64,000 bases of DNA from Antennarius striatus. Lineage: Eukaryota > Chordata > Actinopteri > Lophiiformes > Antennariidae. A program made the translations under genes and the position numbers. Below the pieces are notes generated by a model. The model ran no database searches, was not told the DNA's origin, and saw nothing but the letters and a program-made list of their open reading frames with translations. This document shows, piece after piece, positions 1 to 14,498 of this stretch (its first letter is position 1; each line of letters starts with the position of its first letter). The stretch spans positions 882,001-946,000 of the forward strand of contig NC_090797.1 of the NCBI RefSeq assembly GCF_040054535.1, written 5' to 3'.

Positions 1-1580
1 TACCCTAACCCTAAACTTAACCCTAACCCTAAACTTAACCCTAACCCTAAACTTAACCCTAACCCTAACCCCAACCCTAACCCTAACCCTAATGCTAAAT
101 TTAACCCTAACCTTAACCCTAACCCTAACCCTACCCTAGCCCTAACCCTAAACTTAACCATAACCCTAACCCTACCCTAAAGTTAACCCTAACCCTAACG
201 CTAAATTTAACCCTAACCTTAACCCTAACCCTAAACTTAACCATAACCCTAACCCTAATATTAACCCTAACCCTACACTTACCCTAACCCTAATCCTAAA
301 CTTGACCCTAACCCTAAAATTAACCCTAACCCTACCCTAACCCTAACCCTAAACTTAACCCTAACCCTAAACTTAACCCTTACCCTAACCCTAACCCCAA
401 CCCTAACCCTAACCATACACTTACCATAACCCTAATCCTAAACTTGACCCTAACCCTAAAGTTAACCCTAACCCTACCCTAACCCTAAACTTAACCCTAA
501 CCCTAAACTTAACCCTAACCCTAAACTTAACCCTAACCCTAACCCCAACCCTAACCCTAACCCTAATGCTAAATTTAACCCTAACCTTAACCCTAACCCT
601 AACCCTACCCTAGCCCTAACCCTAAACTTAACCATAACCCTAACCCTACCCTAAAGTTAACCCTAACCCTAACGCTAAATTTAACCCTAACCTTAACCCT
701 AACCCTAAACTTAACCATAAACCTAACGCTAAATTTAACCCTAACCTTAACCCTAACCCTAACCCTAAACTTAACCTTAACCCTAACCCTACACTTAGCC
801 TACCCTAACCCTAAACTTAACCCTAACCCTTACCTAAACCCAAACTTAACCCTAATATTAACCCTAACCCTACACTTACCCTAACCCTAATCCTAAACTT
901 GACCCTAACCCTAAAGTTAACCCTAACCCTACCCTAACCCTAACCCTAAACTTAACCCTAACCCTAAACTTAACCCTAACCCTAAACTTAACCCTAACCC
1001 TAAACTTAACCCTAACCCCAACCCTAACCCTAACCCTAATGCTAAATTTAACCCTAACCTTAACCCTAACCCTAACCCTAACCCTAAACTTAACCATAAC
1101 CCTAACCCTACCCTAAAGTTAACCCTAACCCTAACGCTAAATTTAACCCTAACCCTAACCCTAACTTTAACCCTAACCCTACCCTAGCCCTAACCCTAAA
1201 CTTAACCATAACCCTAACCCTAACCCTACCCTAAAGTTAACCCTAACCCTACCCTAAACCTAACCCTAACCCTAAACTTAACCATAACCCTAACCCTACA
1301 CTAACCCCAACCTTAACCCTACCCCTAAAATTAACCCTAACCCTAACCATACACTAACCCTAACCTTCACCCTAACCCTACCCTAACCCTAAACTTAACC
1401 CTAACCCTGCCGTAACCCTAAACTTGACCCTAACCCTAAAGTTAACCCTAACCCTACCCTAACCCTACACTTACCCTTACCCTAAACTTAAACCTAACCC
1501 TACCCTAAACCTAACCCTAACCCTAAACTTAACCATAACCCTAACCCTAACCCTACACTAACCCCAACCTTAACCCTACC
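1..1580 (-). repeat. Degenerate telomeric repeat array
   Basis: The tract is built of CCCTAA units mixed with variants such as CCCTAAACTTAA, CCCTACCCTAA, AATGCTAAATTTAA and CCATAACCCTAA. The C-rich strand reads 5' to 3' from the left edge, which is the orientation expected at a left chromosome end; the G-rich TTAGGG strand is the minus strand. The array is not homogeneous, so it is more likely the old proximal part of a telomere, or a subtelomeric variant zone, than freshly made telomerase product. Blocks recur with a period near 474 bp. The predicted peptide of repeated VRV/FRV residues on the minus strand is an artefact of the repeat. Confidence 0.93.
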
Positions 1581-1584
1581 CCTC

Positions 1585-4500
1585 GGTCGGTTAAAAAAAA
1601 TTTTTTGGTCGGTTGGACAAAAAACGTTTTTTGGTTGGGTCGTCTAAAAAATTTTTTTTGGTCGGTCACATCAAGAATTTTTTTTGGTCGATCATTCAAA
1701 AAAAGTTTTTTGGTCGGTTGGATAAAAAAAAGTTTTCTGGTTCGGTCGTCTAAAAAACTTTTTTTGGTCGGTCGTTCAAAAAACTTTTTTTGGTCGGTTG
1801 GATAAAAAAAAGTTTTTTGGTTGGCTCATCTGAAAAAATGTTTTTTGGACGGTTGGATAAAAAAAGTTTTTTGGTTGGGTTGCCTAAAAACATGTTTTTG
1901 GTCGGTCGTTCAAAAAACTTTTTTTTGGTCGGTCGGTTAAAAAACATTTTTTGGTTGGGTCGTCTAAAAAATTTTTTTTGGTCGGTCACATCAAGAAATT
2001 TTTTTGGTCGATCATTCAAAAAAAGTTTTTTGGTCGGTTGGATAAAAAAAAGTTTTCTGGTTCGGTCGTCTAAAAAACTTTTTTTGGTCGGTCGTTCAAA
2101 AAACTTTTTTTGGTCGGTTGGATAAAAAAAAGTTTTTTGGTTGGCTCATCTGAAAAAATGTCTTTTGGACGGTTGGATAAAACAAGTTTTTTGGTTGGGT
2201 TGTCTAAAAAAATTTTTTTGGTCGGTCGTTCAAAAACTTTTTTTTGGTCGGTCGGTTAAAAAAATTTTTTTGGTCGGTTGGATAAAAAACATTTTTTGGT
2301 TGGGTCGTCTAAAAAATTTTTTTTGGTCGGTCACATCAAGAAATTTTTTTGGTCGATCATTCAAAAAAAGTTTTTTGGTCGGTTGGATAAAAAAAAGTTT
2401 TTGGGTTCGGTCGTCTAAAAAACTTTTTTTGGTTGGTCGTTCAAAAAACTTTTTTTGGTCGGTTGGATAAAAAAAAATTTTTGGTTGGGTCTAAAAAAAT
2501 TTTTGTGGTCAGTCAGATAAATTTTTTTTGGTCGGTTCGTTCCCAAAGAATTTTTTTGGTCGGTCGTTCAAAAAACTTTTTTTTGGTCGGTCGGTTAAAA
2601 AAATTTTTTTGGTTGGGTCTAAAAAAATTTTTGTGGTCAGTCAGATAAATTTTTTTTGGTCGGTCGTCTAAAAAATTTTTTTTGGTCGGTCACATCAAGA
2701 CATTTTTTTGGTCGATCATTCAAAAAAAGTTTTTTGGTTGGTTGGATAAAAAAAAAATATTATTTTGGTCGGTTGGATAGAATTTTTTTGGTTGGTCGTT
2801 CAAAAACATTTTTTTTGGTCGGTCGGTTTAAAAAACTTTTTTTTTGATCGGTTGGATAAAAAAAATTTTTTGGTTGGGTCTAAAAAAATTTTTGTGGTCA
2901 GTCAGATAAATTTTTTTTGGTCGGTCGTCCCAAAAAACGTTTTTTGGTCGGTCGTTCAAAAAACTTTTTGGTCGGTTGGATAAAAAAAATTTTTTGGTTG
3001 GGTCTAAAAAAATTTTTGTGGTCAGTCAGATAAATTTTTTTTGGTCGGTCGTCCCAAAAAATTTTTTTGGTCGGTTGGACAAAAAACGTTTTTTTGGTCG
3101 GGTCGTCTAAAAAATTTTTTTTGGTCGGTCACATCAAGAAATTTTTTTGGTCGATCATTCAAAAAAAGTTTTTTGGTCGGTTGGATAAAAAAAAGTTTTC
3201 TGGTTCGGTCGTCTAAAAAACTTTTTTTGGTCGGTCGTTCAAAAAACTTTTTTTGGTCGGTTGGATAAAAAAAAGTTTTTTGGTTGGCTCATCTGAAAAA
3301 ATGTCTTTTGGACGGTTGGATAAAACAAGTTTTTTGGTTGGGTTGTCTAAAAAAATTTTTTTGGTCGGTCGTTCAAAAAACTTTTTTTTGGTCGGTCGGT
3401 TAAAAAAATTTTTTTGGTCGGTTGGATAAAAAACATTTTTTGGTTGGGTCGTCTAAAAAATTTTTTTTGGTCGGTCACATTAAGGAATTTTTTTGGTCGA
3501 TCATTCAAAAAAAGTTTTTTGGTCGGTTGGATAAAAAAAGTTTTTTGGTTGGGTCGTCTAAAAAACGTTTTTTTGGTCGGTCGTTCAAAAAACTTTTTGG
3601 TCGGTTGGATAAAAAAAATTTTTTGGTTGGGTCTAAAAAAATTTTTGTTGGTCGGTCACATCAAGAAATTTTTTTGGTCGATCATTCAAAAAAAGTTTTT
3701 TGGTCGGTTGGATAAAAAAAGTTTTTTGGTTGGGTCGTCTAAAAAACGTTTTTTGGTCGGTCGTTCAAAAAACTTTTTGGTCGGTTGGATAAAAAAAATT
3801 TTTTGGTTGGGTCTAAAAAAATTTTTGTGGTCAGTCAGATAAATTTTTTTTGGTCGGTCGTCCCATAAATTTTTTTGGTCGGTCGTTCAAAAGACTTTTT
3901 TTTGGTCGGTCGGTTAAAAAAAATTTTTTTGGTCGGTTGGACAAAAAACGTTTTTTGGTTGGGTCGTCTAAAAAATTTTTTTTGGTCGGTCACATCAAGA
4001 AATTTTTTTGGTCGATCATTCAAAAAAAGTTTTTTGGTCGGTTGGATAAAAAAAAGTTTTTGGGTTCGGTCGTCTAAAAAACTTTTTTTGGTTGGTCGTT
4101 CAAAAAACTTTTTTTGGTCGGTTGGATAAAAAAAAATTTTTGGTTGGGTCTAAAAAAATTTTTGTGGTCAGTCAGATAAATTTTTTTTGGTCGGTCGTCC
4201 CAAAGAATTTTTTTGGTCGGTCGTTCAAAAAACTTTTATTTGGTCGGTCGGTTAAAAAAATTTTTTTGGTTGGGTCTAAAAAAATTTTTGTGGTCAGTCA
4301 GATAAATTTTTTTTGGTCGGTCGTCTAAAAAATTTTTTTTGGTCGGTCACATCAAGACATTTTTTTGGTCGATCATTCAAAAAAAGTTTTTTGGTTGGTT
4401 GGATAAAAAAAAAATATTATTTTGGTCGGTTGGATAGAATTTTTTTGGTTGGTCGTTCAAAAACATTTTTTTTGGTCGGTCGGTTAAAAAACTTTTTTTT

Positions 4501-7500
4501 TGATCGGTTGGATAAAAAAAATTTTTTGGTTGGGTCTAAAAAAATTTTTGTGGTCAGTCAGATAAATTTTTTTTGGTCGGTCGTCCCAAAAAACGTTTTT
4601 TGGTCGGTCGTTCAAAAAACTTTTTGGTCGGTTGGATAAAAAAAATTTTTTGGTTGGGTCTAAAAAAATTTTTGTGGTCAGTCAGATAAATTTTTTTTGG
4701 TCGGTCGTCCCAAAAAATTTTTTTGGTCGGTTGGACAAAAAACGTTTTTTGGTCGGGTCGTCTAAAAAATTTTTTTGGTCGGTCACATCAAGAAATTTTT
4801 TTGGTCGATCATTCAAAAAAAGTTTTTTGGTCGGTTGGATAAAAAAAAGTTTTTTGGTTCGGTCGTCTAAAAAACTTTTTTGGTTGGTCGTTCAAAAAAC
4901 TTTTTTTGGTCGGTTGGATAAAAAAAAGTTTTTTGGTTGGCTCATCTAAAAAAATGTTTTTTTTGTCGGTTGGATAAAAAATGTATTTGGTCGGTCAGAT
5001 AAAAAATTTTGTGTGGTCGGTCGTTTAAAAAAACGTTTTTGGTCGGTTGGATAAAAAAAATTTTTTGGTTGGGTCTAAAAAAATTTTTGTGGTCAGTCAG
5101 ATAAATTTTTTTTGGTCGGTCGTCCCAAAAAATTTTTTTGGTCGGTCGTTCAAAAAACTTTTTTTTGGTCGGTCGGTTAAAAAAAATTTTTTTGGTCGGT
5201 TGGACAAAAAACGTTTTTTGGTTGGGTCGTCTAAAAAATTTTTTTTGGTCGGTCACATCAAGAAATTTTTTTGGTCGATCATTCAAAAAAAGTTTTTTGG
5301 TCGGTTGGATAAAAAAAAGTTTTCTGGTTCGGTCGTCTAAAAAACTTTTTTTGGTCGGTCGTTCAAAAAACTTTTTTTGGTCGGTTGGATTTAAAAAAGT
5401 TTTTTGGTTGGCTCATCTGAAAAAATGTTTTTTGGACGGTTGGATAAAAAAAGTTTTTTGGTTGGGTTGTCTGAAAACATGTTTTTGGTCGGTCGTTCAA
5501 AAAACTTTTTTTTGGTCGGTCGGTTAAAAAAAATTTTTTTGGTCGGTTGGATAAAAAACATTTTTTGGTTGGGTCGTCTAAAAAATTTTTTTTGGTCGGT
5601 CACATCAAGAAATTTTTTTGGTCGATCATTCAAAAAAAGTTTTTTGGTCGGTTGGATAAAAAAAAGTTTTCTGGTTCGGTCGTCTAAAAAACTTTTTTTG
5701 GTCGGTCGTTCAAAAAACTTTTTTTGGTCGGTTGGATAAAAAAAAGTTTTTTGGTTGGCTCATCTGAAAAAATGTCTTTTGGACGGTTGGATAAAACAAG
5801 TTCTTTGGTTGGGTTGTCTAAAAATATTTTTTTGGTCGGTCGTTCAAAAAACTTTTTTTTGGTCGGTCGGTTAAAAAAATTTTTTTGGTCGGTTGGATAA
5901 AAAACATTTTTTGGTTGGGTCGTCTAAAAAATTTTTTTTGGTCGGTCACATCAAGAAATTTTTTTGGTCGATCATTCAAAAAAAGTTTTTTGGTCGGTTG
6001 GATAAAAAAAGTTTTTTGGTTGGGTCGTCTAAAAAATGTTTTTTGGTCGGTCGTTCAAAAAACTTTTTGGTCGGTTGGATAAAAAAAATTTTTTGGTTGG
6101 GTCTAAAAAAATTTTTGTGGTCAGTCAGATAAATTTTTTTTGGTCGGTCGTCCCAAAAAATTTTTTTGGTCGGTCGTTCAAAAAACTTTTTTTTGGTCGG
6201 TCGGTTAAAAAAAATTTTTTTGGTCGGTTGGACAAAAAACGTTTTTTGGTTGGGTCGTCTAAAAAATTTTTTTTGGTCGGTCACATCAAGAAATTTTTTT
6301 GGTCGATCATTCAAAAAAAGTTTTTTGGTCGGTTGGATAAAAAAAAGTTTTCTGGTTCGGTCGTCTAAAAAACTTTTTTTGGTCGGTCGTTCAAAAAACT
6401 TTTTTTGGTCGGTTGGATAAAAAAAAGTTTTTTGGTTGGCTCATCTGAAAAAATGTTTTTGGACGGTTGGATAAAAAAATTTTTTTGGTTGGGTTGTCTA
6501 AAAAAATTTTTTTGGTCGGTCGTTCAAAAAACTTTTTTTTGGTCGGTCGGTTAAAAAAATTTTTTTGGTCGGTTGGATAAAAAACATTTTTTGGTTGGGT
6601 CGTCTAAAAAATTTTTTTTGGTCGGTCACATCAAGACATTTTTTTGGTCGATCATTCAAAAAAAGTTTTTTGGTTGGTTGGATAAAAAAAAAATATTATT
6701 TTGGTCGGTTGGATAGAATTTTTTTGGTTGGTCGTTCAAAAACATTTTTTTTGGTCGGTCGGTTAAAAAACTTTTTTTTTGATCGGTTGGATAAAAAGTT
6801 TTTTGGTTGGGTCGTCTAAAAAAATTTTTTTGGTCGGTCGTTCAAAAAACTTTTTTGTGGTCGGTCGGTTAAAAAAATTTTCTTGGTCGGTTGGATAAAA
6901 AAAGTTTTTTGGTTGGCTCATAAAAAAATTTGTTTTGGTCGGTTGGATAAAAAAAAGTCTTGGTTGGCTCATCTAAAAAAAATTTTTTGGTCGGTTGGAT
7001 AAAAAAAAGGTTTTTGGTTGGCTCGTCTAAAAAAATGTTTTTGGTCGGTCAGGTAAAAAATTTTGTGTGGTTGGTCGGTTAAAAAATGTTGTTTTGGTCG
7101 GTTGGATAAAAAAAAGTTTTTTGGTTGGGTCGTCTGAAAAAATGTTTTTTGGACGGTTGGATAAAAAAAGTTTTTTGGTTGGGTCGTCTAAAAAATTTTT
7201 TTGGTCGGTCAGATAAAAAATTTTGTGTGGTTGGTCGGTTAAAAAATGTTTTTTTGGTCGGTTGGATAAAAAACTTTTTTTGGTCGGTTGGATAAAAAAA
7301 GTTTTTTGGTTGGGTTGTCTAAAAAAATTTTTTTGGTCGGTCGTTCAAAAAAATTGTCTTTGGTCGGTCAGTTGAAAAAAAGTTTTTTGGTTGGCTCATC
7401 TAAAAAAATGTGTTTTGGTCGGTTGGATAAAAAAAAAGTCTTGGTTGGCTCATCTAAAAAAATTTTTTTGGTCGGTTGGATAAAAAAAAAGTTTGTTTGG

Positions 7501-7530
7501 TCGGTTGGTCTAAAAAAGTGTTTTTGGGTT
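1585..7530. repeat. Subtelomeric 26-bp satellite with higher-order structure
   Basis: About 6 kb of tandem monomers of 25-27 bp. Each monomer pairs a short G-rich part (GGTCGGTTGGAT, GGTTGGGTCGTCT, GGTCGGTCACATC or GGTCGATCATTC) with a run of A followed by a run of T (about A6-8 then T6-8). Distinct monomer types follow each other in a repeated order. The marker type with CACATCAAG (one copy reads CACATTAAG) begins at 1668, 1988, 2332, 2691, 3130, 3476, 3658, 3991, 4348, 4784, 5254, 5601, 5948, 6282 and 6628, so the usual higher-order unit is about 333-347 bp, or roughly 13 monomers. Long open frames rich in FFW, GRSFKK and LVG on the plus strand and RPTKK on the minus strand are by-products of the periodic sequence. 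The array abuts the telomeric tract without unique DNA between them. Confidence 0.95.
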
Positions 7531-7540
7531 GGTTTTGTCA

Positions 7541-7605
7541 GGTTGGGCTTTGAACCCTCAGTCTTCGAGTTGGAAGGCCTGGAACTTTCCTCTGCACCAT
7601 TAAGG
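7541..7605 (-). repeat. Possible tRNA-derived SINE fragment
   Basis: Read on the minus strand, this segment has an A-box-like stretch (TGGTGCAGAGG), then GGCCTTCCAACTC, which resembles the anticodon arm of a tRNA-Gly(UCC), then a B-box-like GGTTCAAAGCC. The order and spacing fit a tRNA-derived SINE head or a decayed tRNA. It sits exactly where the 26-bp satellite stops. The call rests only on promoter-box resemblance and I could not fold or search it. Confidence 0.35.
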
Positions 7606-8200
7606 GGAATATTGAAATGGGAAAATGGATCAATATAACTCTGGTTGGGGGCGGAGAAAGAAGAAAAGGTTTAGGGATTAGAGGGTCAGGGTTAGGGAAA
7701 TCCGGGGTTAGGTTAGGGGAAAGACAGGGGATGGGGGTTAAGGTTAGGGAAAAATGAAGTTAGGGAAAAAACAAATAAAGGAATAAATCAAAAAACAATA
7801 ATAAACAACAAATTATTGCTGTAATAAGGCTTAAGTTCCCTTTAATTAAAAGAACAACTTAAAAAATGACATGAATACTAATAAGTTTTTATCAATTGTT
7901 GGTCAGGTTAGGTTATGTGGCGTTAGGGTTAATGTTGGGTTAGGGTTAGGGGTTAGGACTAGAATAGATATGGGGTTAGAGTCAGGGCCGACAGGAAACT
8001 TTACCGTGTCGTTTTCTGGTAATTCTACCGGACTTCTGTTGCTTCCTGTGGGCGCGCCCCTGCTGGTCATTGGACAGAATGCAGTTATAAAACACGCTAC
8101 CTTTTCAATGCCAAAAACACCTGAGATGTGACACAAAACACGACACGCAGTGCGAGCCGGGTAGGATTTTAGCCGTTTACAAATCCTCGACAATGATCAA
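7606..8200. other. Subtelomere-to-unique transition with TTAGGG-like tracts
   Basis: No gene is seen. Between about 7670 and 7760, and again at 7900-7970, the plus strand carries scattered GGGTTAGG and GGTTAGGG-like words. This is the G-rich orientation, opposite to the CCCTAA orientation at the window start. The rest is AT-rich, then becomes GC-rich towards the TMEM19 promoter. Confidence 0.6.
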
Positions 8201-8404
8201 CGAACCCACTGATGAGACTGTCGCTTTAAGACATGACGTCAGACGTTTGTTTGCGGAAGTGGGTCCTGCTTCCTACCCAGTGTTGTTCTCATCACCCGCC
8301 CCTGTAATTGATAATCTCTCGTGATTACCGGGAGAAACCGACCGGATTTGATCCGCCGTTAAACTCGCCCGTTGTCCGAACGGAGCGCATCATGGCGGAG
8401 AACG
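8200..8404 (+). promoter_or_regulatory. tmem19: TMEM19 promoter and noncoding exon 1
   Basis: A CpG-rich stretch with a full palindromic CRE (TGACGTCA) at 8234-8241 leads to a first exon ending at 8404 before a GTGAGC donor. This exon contains an ATG at 8392. When spliced to exon 2 at 9153 it opens a 13-codon frame that stops at 9181, overlapping the main start at 9171 in another frame. The exact transcription start is not visible; the exon is inferred from the donor and from the acceptor at 9152. Confidence 0.6.
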
Positions 8405-9152
8405 GTGAGCTGTCTGCGGGGGGCTAACGCGAGCCGAGGCCGGGAATGCGTGACAGGCTTCCGGTCCGCCTCGTGGCTCGCATCGGTGTTTGTTCACCGC
8501 AATTAATTCGTTACGTTCGCGTTAAATGTCGCGGTTAAATGCAGCGAAAGATTTGAATCTTATCAGGATGCATCGATGTCGCGGTCGATACGCGATATCG
8601 ATCCGAAATCGGGAAGCCTGATCTAGCTCACGTGGATGCTAACGTAGCTAACGTGACGTCAAATGATTTCTCAAGATTTAATGATCGAATTTGTTTTGTT
8701 TTCATACGTCAGTATAATTATTATTGTTTTTCATGATGAACAACATCATCAAACATTGTTGTTCATAAACAACATTGTTGAATCGTTGTTTAATCGGTTT
8801 AGGGTTAGTTTACACTTCACCACGATGTTGAGCTAACCTGGTTAGCTGCTAGCTGCCGGTGGTTGTACGGTTTCCTGGTTTATAAACACGATATTTGATC
8901 GATAGCAGATGATGCCTGATAAGCCAAAAAACCAGGATTTGAAGGCTTTTGTGGGTCACCATGCTTTAACATCTTTTTAGAGGATTCAGGAGGTTAGACG
9001 GTTATTTTATCGCTTTCATTTAACAACGGGAGTTTAGATCAGGCTGTAAATGGACGCCTCAGCAAACAGAGTGATGGATGAGTGAGGAAGAGGAAGGTGC
9101 AGCACCCCCCCCCCCGGCTGGGATGTGATGTTCACACACCTCTCTCCTGCAG
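8405..9152 (+). other. TMEM19 intron 1
   Basis: No coding sequence is seen. A second palindromic CRE lies at 8654-8661, suggesting that promoter-proximal control extends into the intron. The rest is mixed AT-rich sequence with a poly-C run near the acceptor. Confidence 0.55.
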
Positions 9153-9170
9153 GACCGTCCGTCCGTCGCC

Positions 9171-11524
<2,354 letters not shown>

Positions 11525-11709
11525 ACCAATCGGAGGAGTGATTTATCGATCGACGAGACGATTACTGATGGAAACAGCTGAACGATCCTGAGAGGTTCTG
11601 ATCGACAAACGGATGAAACGAAGTTAGAAATAAACTGTTATTACCCCCCCAGTGCTCCAGGCTGCCCCCCACGCCCCCAAGGAGTAAGTGTAGGTTTGGT
11701 GCTGAAGCT

Positions 11710-11715
11710 AATAAA
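11710..11715 (+). terminator. TMEM19 polyadenylation signal
   Basis: AATAAA about 190 nt after the stop codon. A second AATAAA lies at 11629-11634, so two 3' ends are possible. Confidence 0.6.
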
Positions 11716-11805
11716 CCCTTAAGAACCCGTTTGGGGGTGTTGGTTTGTTTTCGTTCAAGGAAACAGAATCGACTGCAGGCGGGGGGGGTCAGAGGTATCA
11801 CCGTT

Positions 11806-11811
11806 TTTATT
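11806..11811 (-). terminator. RAB3IP polyadenylation signal
   Basis: TTTATT on the plus strand (AATAAA on the minus strand) about 1 kb after the RAB3IP stop. It implies a 3' UTR covering about 11785-12818. It lies about 90 bp from the downstream TMEM19 signal on the opposite strand. Confidence 0.55.
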
Positions 11812-12818
11812 TCAGTGTCAGAGAAAAGGCACTAAACCAAACTGGGAGAGTGACATTGACTGAGAATGAGGGGGGGGTAGAGAGAGGGAGGGATCGAAAT
11901 GAAATTTGAAATGTTCCGTTCATCCTTCAGCCCCCCCAAACTGAAAACTCCTGTTAACAACCATCGACGATACCATGAACGGTGCGGAACGACTTTAGTG
12001 CACTTTAAGAGTTAATGGGGGGGCGGGGCCTCTAAGACGGGCCAACCAATCGGATTGTTTGGCCTTCAGATATAGCTAAGATCAGGGGACGCGTCTAAAG
12101 CCTGGACTCAAAGGAGTCAGTTTAAAGTTCTGATTATCTCTGATTAGCCGCCTTCATATTTACCAACAAGCCAGTAGCTTATAAACATTTCATCATGTAA
12201 ACAACAACAAACTGTTTGCTCCAATCAGATATAAACAACAATCGCCCCGTAATGGAGCCGTCGCTAGAAAAACATCTGAAATTCTAGAATAAATATTGGA
12301 AAGAAAACAAAAGTGAAGCCAGTTTCCAAATGGATTTGATTTTGAATCATTTTGTTTGCATTGAATAATTAAAAATATTTTACATCACATCATTACCAAC
12401 ACTGTTTTCAGCAATACTTGAATTTTTCGGTCACATTTTTTATATTCTCAAATTCTGGATTCGTTTATCCAACTTTTTGACTATACTTTTGTATAAAAAT
12501 GTCTTTCGTTATATTTATAAATTTATTTCTACGTCTCAGACTTTCGTTTTGGCTCCGATTCTGTCATCAAACCGTCTTCATTCGTAAACTGGTGACACTG
12601 ATTGTTTTATGTTTGTTCCTCTGATGGTTTAAATATTTTAATAACTTAAATTTGTGGAGTGTTAGGGCTGAACTGAACAGAACGCACCTCAACCAGTTCT
12701 CCTCTCTTACACAAGAACACCCACACACAGAGGGAGGGGGAGGGGCCAGAGCAGAGAGGGGAGGTGGAGCTTCAAGGGCAGCGGTCTGCTGTGATTGGAG
12801 GGTGGGGCCGTCTGTCGG
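11812..12818 (-). other. rab3ip: RAB3IP 3' UTR
   Basis: AT-rich sequence between the RAB3IP stop codon and its polyadenylation signal. No other gene is recognised here. Confidence 0.5.
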
Positions 12819-14466
12819 TCACAGCTGGTCTTTGAAGTAGCCGAGTTTAGCCAAAGACATTTCTCTGCGGAGCTGCATCACCTCCCAGAACATCTGCTCC
12901 GCTGGGGAGACATGTCACATGATCAATTCACATGATCACTTCTACAAGTATAGGGTGTGTGTGTGTGTGTGTGTGTCTCACCATCCTGCTGCTTGACCAG
13001 CCCTTGGTGGATGTAGCGAATGTAGGTGAAGAAATTACACACAGCCGTGATCTGAAGAGAGAAACCAACGCGTCAGTTCAGTTACATCACTTCCTGTCGG
13101 AGGCGGAGCTTCTGCACCTGAAACAGATCTACAGTAGAACCTCGAGACACGAGATTAACCATCCTGGACAACAACGCTGAGGTTCTACTGTATTTGTTGA
13201 CAACATGAAACAAGTGTGTGTTTGAAAGGAAGTGTGTTTGAAACAGGAAGTGGAGCGCTGCAGCGCTGCGTTTGTCCAGCAGGTGTCAGCGGCGCCTCCT
13301 GTGGACTCACCCTGTATCTGCAGTAGGGAGACACGTAGTAGTAGCTGGACGAGTCGCCGAACTTGATTCTGTGCTTGCAGGTTTTGGTCTGACCGCTCAG
13401 GGCGCATTTTCTACCAAACACACACACACGTCAGGGTCAACAAGTAGGAAACAGGAAGTCAAGACCAGGAAGGAAGCAGGAAGGAGGAGCTTCGTCGTGG
13501 TCAGTCGGATCAAACCACACAGTCAGTTCTGAGGCGCGGCGTTAGGGGGCGGGGCTACTCACGTGAAGAGCTCCGCCTTTCGCCCGCTAGAGGAAGAAAT
13601 TGAGGGAAGATGGAGAGATGACGATGACAGAGAATACGTGATGAAGAGGAGGAGGAAGAAGGGAGGGGGAGGGGCTCACTTTGGTCCTCCACACTCCACC
13701 GCCGACGCTTTGACCACCGGCAGCGGCTGGAAGCCCACCGGCTCCACGCTCAGCGTGTTCTGCTCTACCGCCTCCAGGATGGCCGACCCCAGCTGGGGGC
13801 AGGTCACATGACATCACCAGTGAGCTTACACCCCCCCATGACGAATGGATAAAGAGGGTTGGTAGCGGCGACGCACCTCACTCTTGCTGAAGGCGAGGCA
13901 GGGGTAGATGTCCTCCCGGTAAACGCGCTCCAGGAAGCAGCAGCGCCGGTCCAGCGTCGGCTCCTCCCGCCACGCCTTGAAGTCACTGAACAGCTGGGCG
14001 TCCACCTGATGGGGGCACGGCCGCGTGTGATTGGCTGGTTCGGACAGAAAAAGGAAGTGAACAGGTGGGGGGGACCGCCTACCTCTCTGCACTCCCGTAC
14101 GATTGGCTGCGTGGCCGAGGGGTCGGGCTGCGTCCCAAGGACGGCGGAGGAGGTGCTCTTGTTCCGGCTGTGGCCCTTCCTGAAGGGCGTCTTGGCCCCG
14201 CCCCCCCCCGCCGGGGGCAGCTCCCCCACGGGGGAAGTGGGGGAGGAGAGCACCAGGGTCTTCAGGGCCTGGACCTCCGCCTGGAGGACGTCGATCTGAG
14301 GAGGAAGAGGAAGAGGGGGTGGGGGAGGTTTAAGACGTGTGTTTAGTTGTTTGTTTGTTTGTTTATTTAATTGTTTTCTCACCTTCCCCAGAGCTTCCTT
14401 TAGTTGCTTCTCTGCATTAGCCTGTTTGACATTAGCCTCTCTGACCATTTTGTGGGCTTCCTGGGA

Positions 14467-14498
<32 letters not shown>

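Noticed and set aside
1585-7530. CRISPR-like appearance of short regular repeats
   Set aside because: There are no unique spacers between constant repeats. Every unit is a variant of the same monomer, and the genome is vertebrate.
1605-7638. Dozens of overlapping open frames of 60-140 codons on both strands
   Set aside because: They are translations of the 26-bp satellite. A near-regular period gives repeated FFW/GRS/LVG peptides in all frames with no protein-like conservation.
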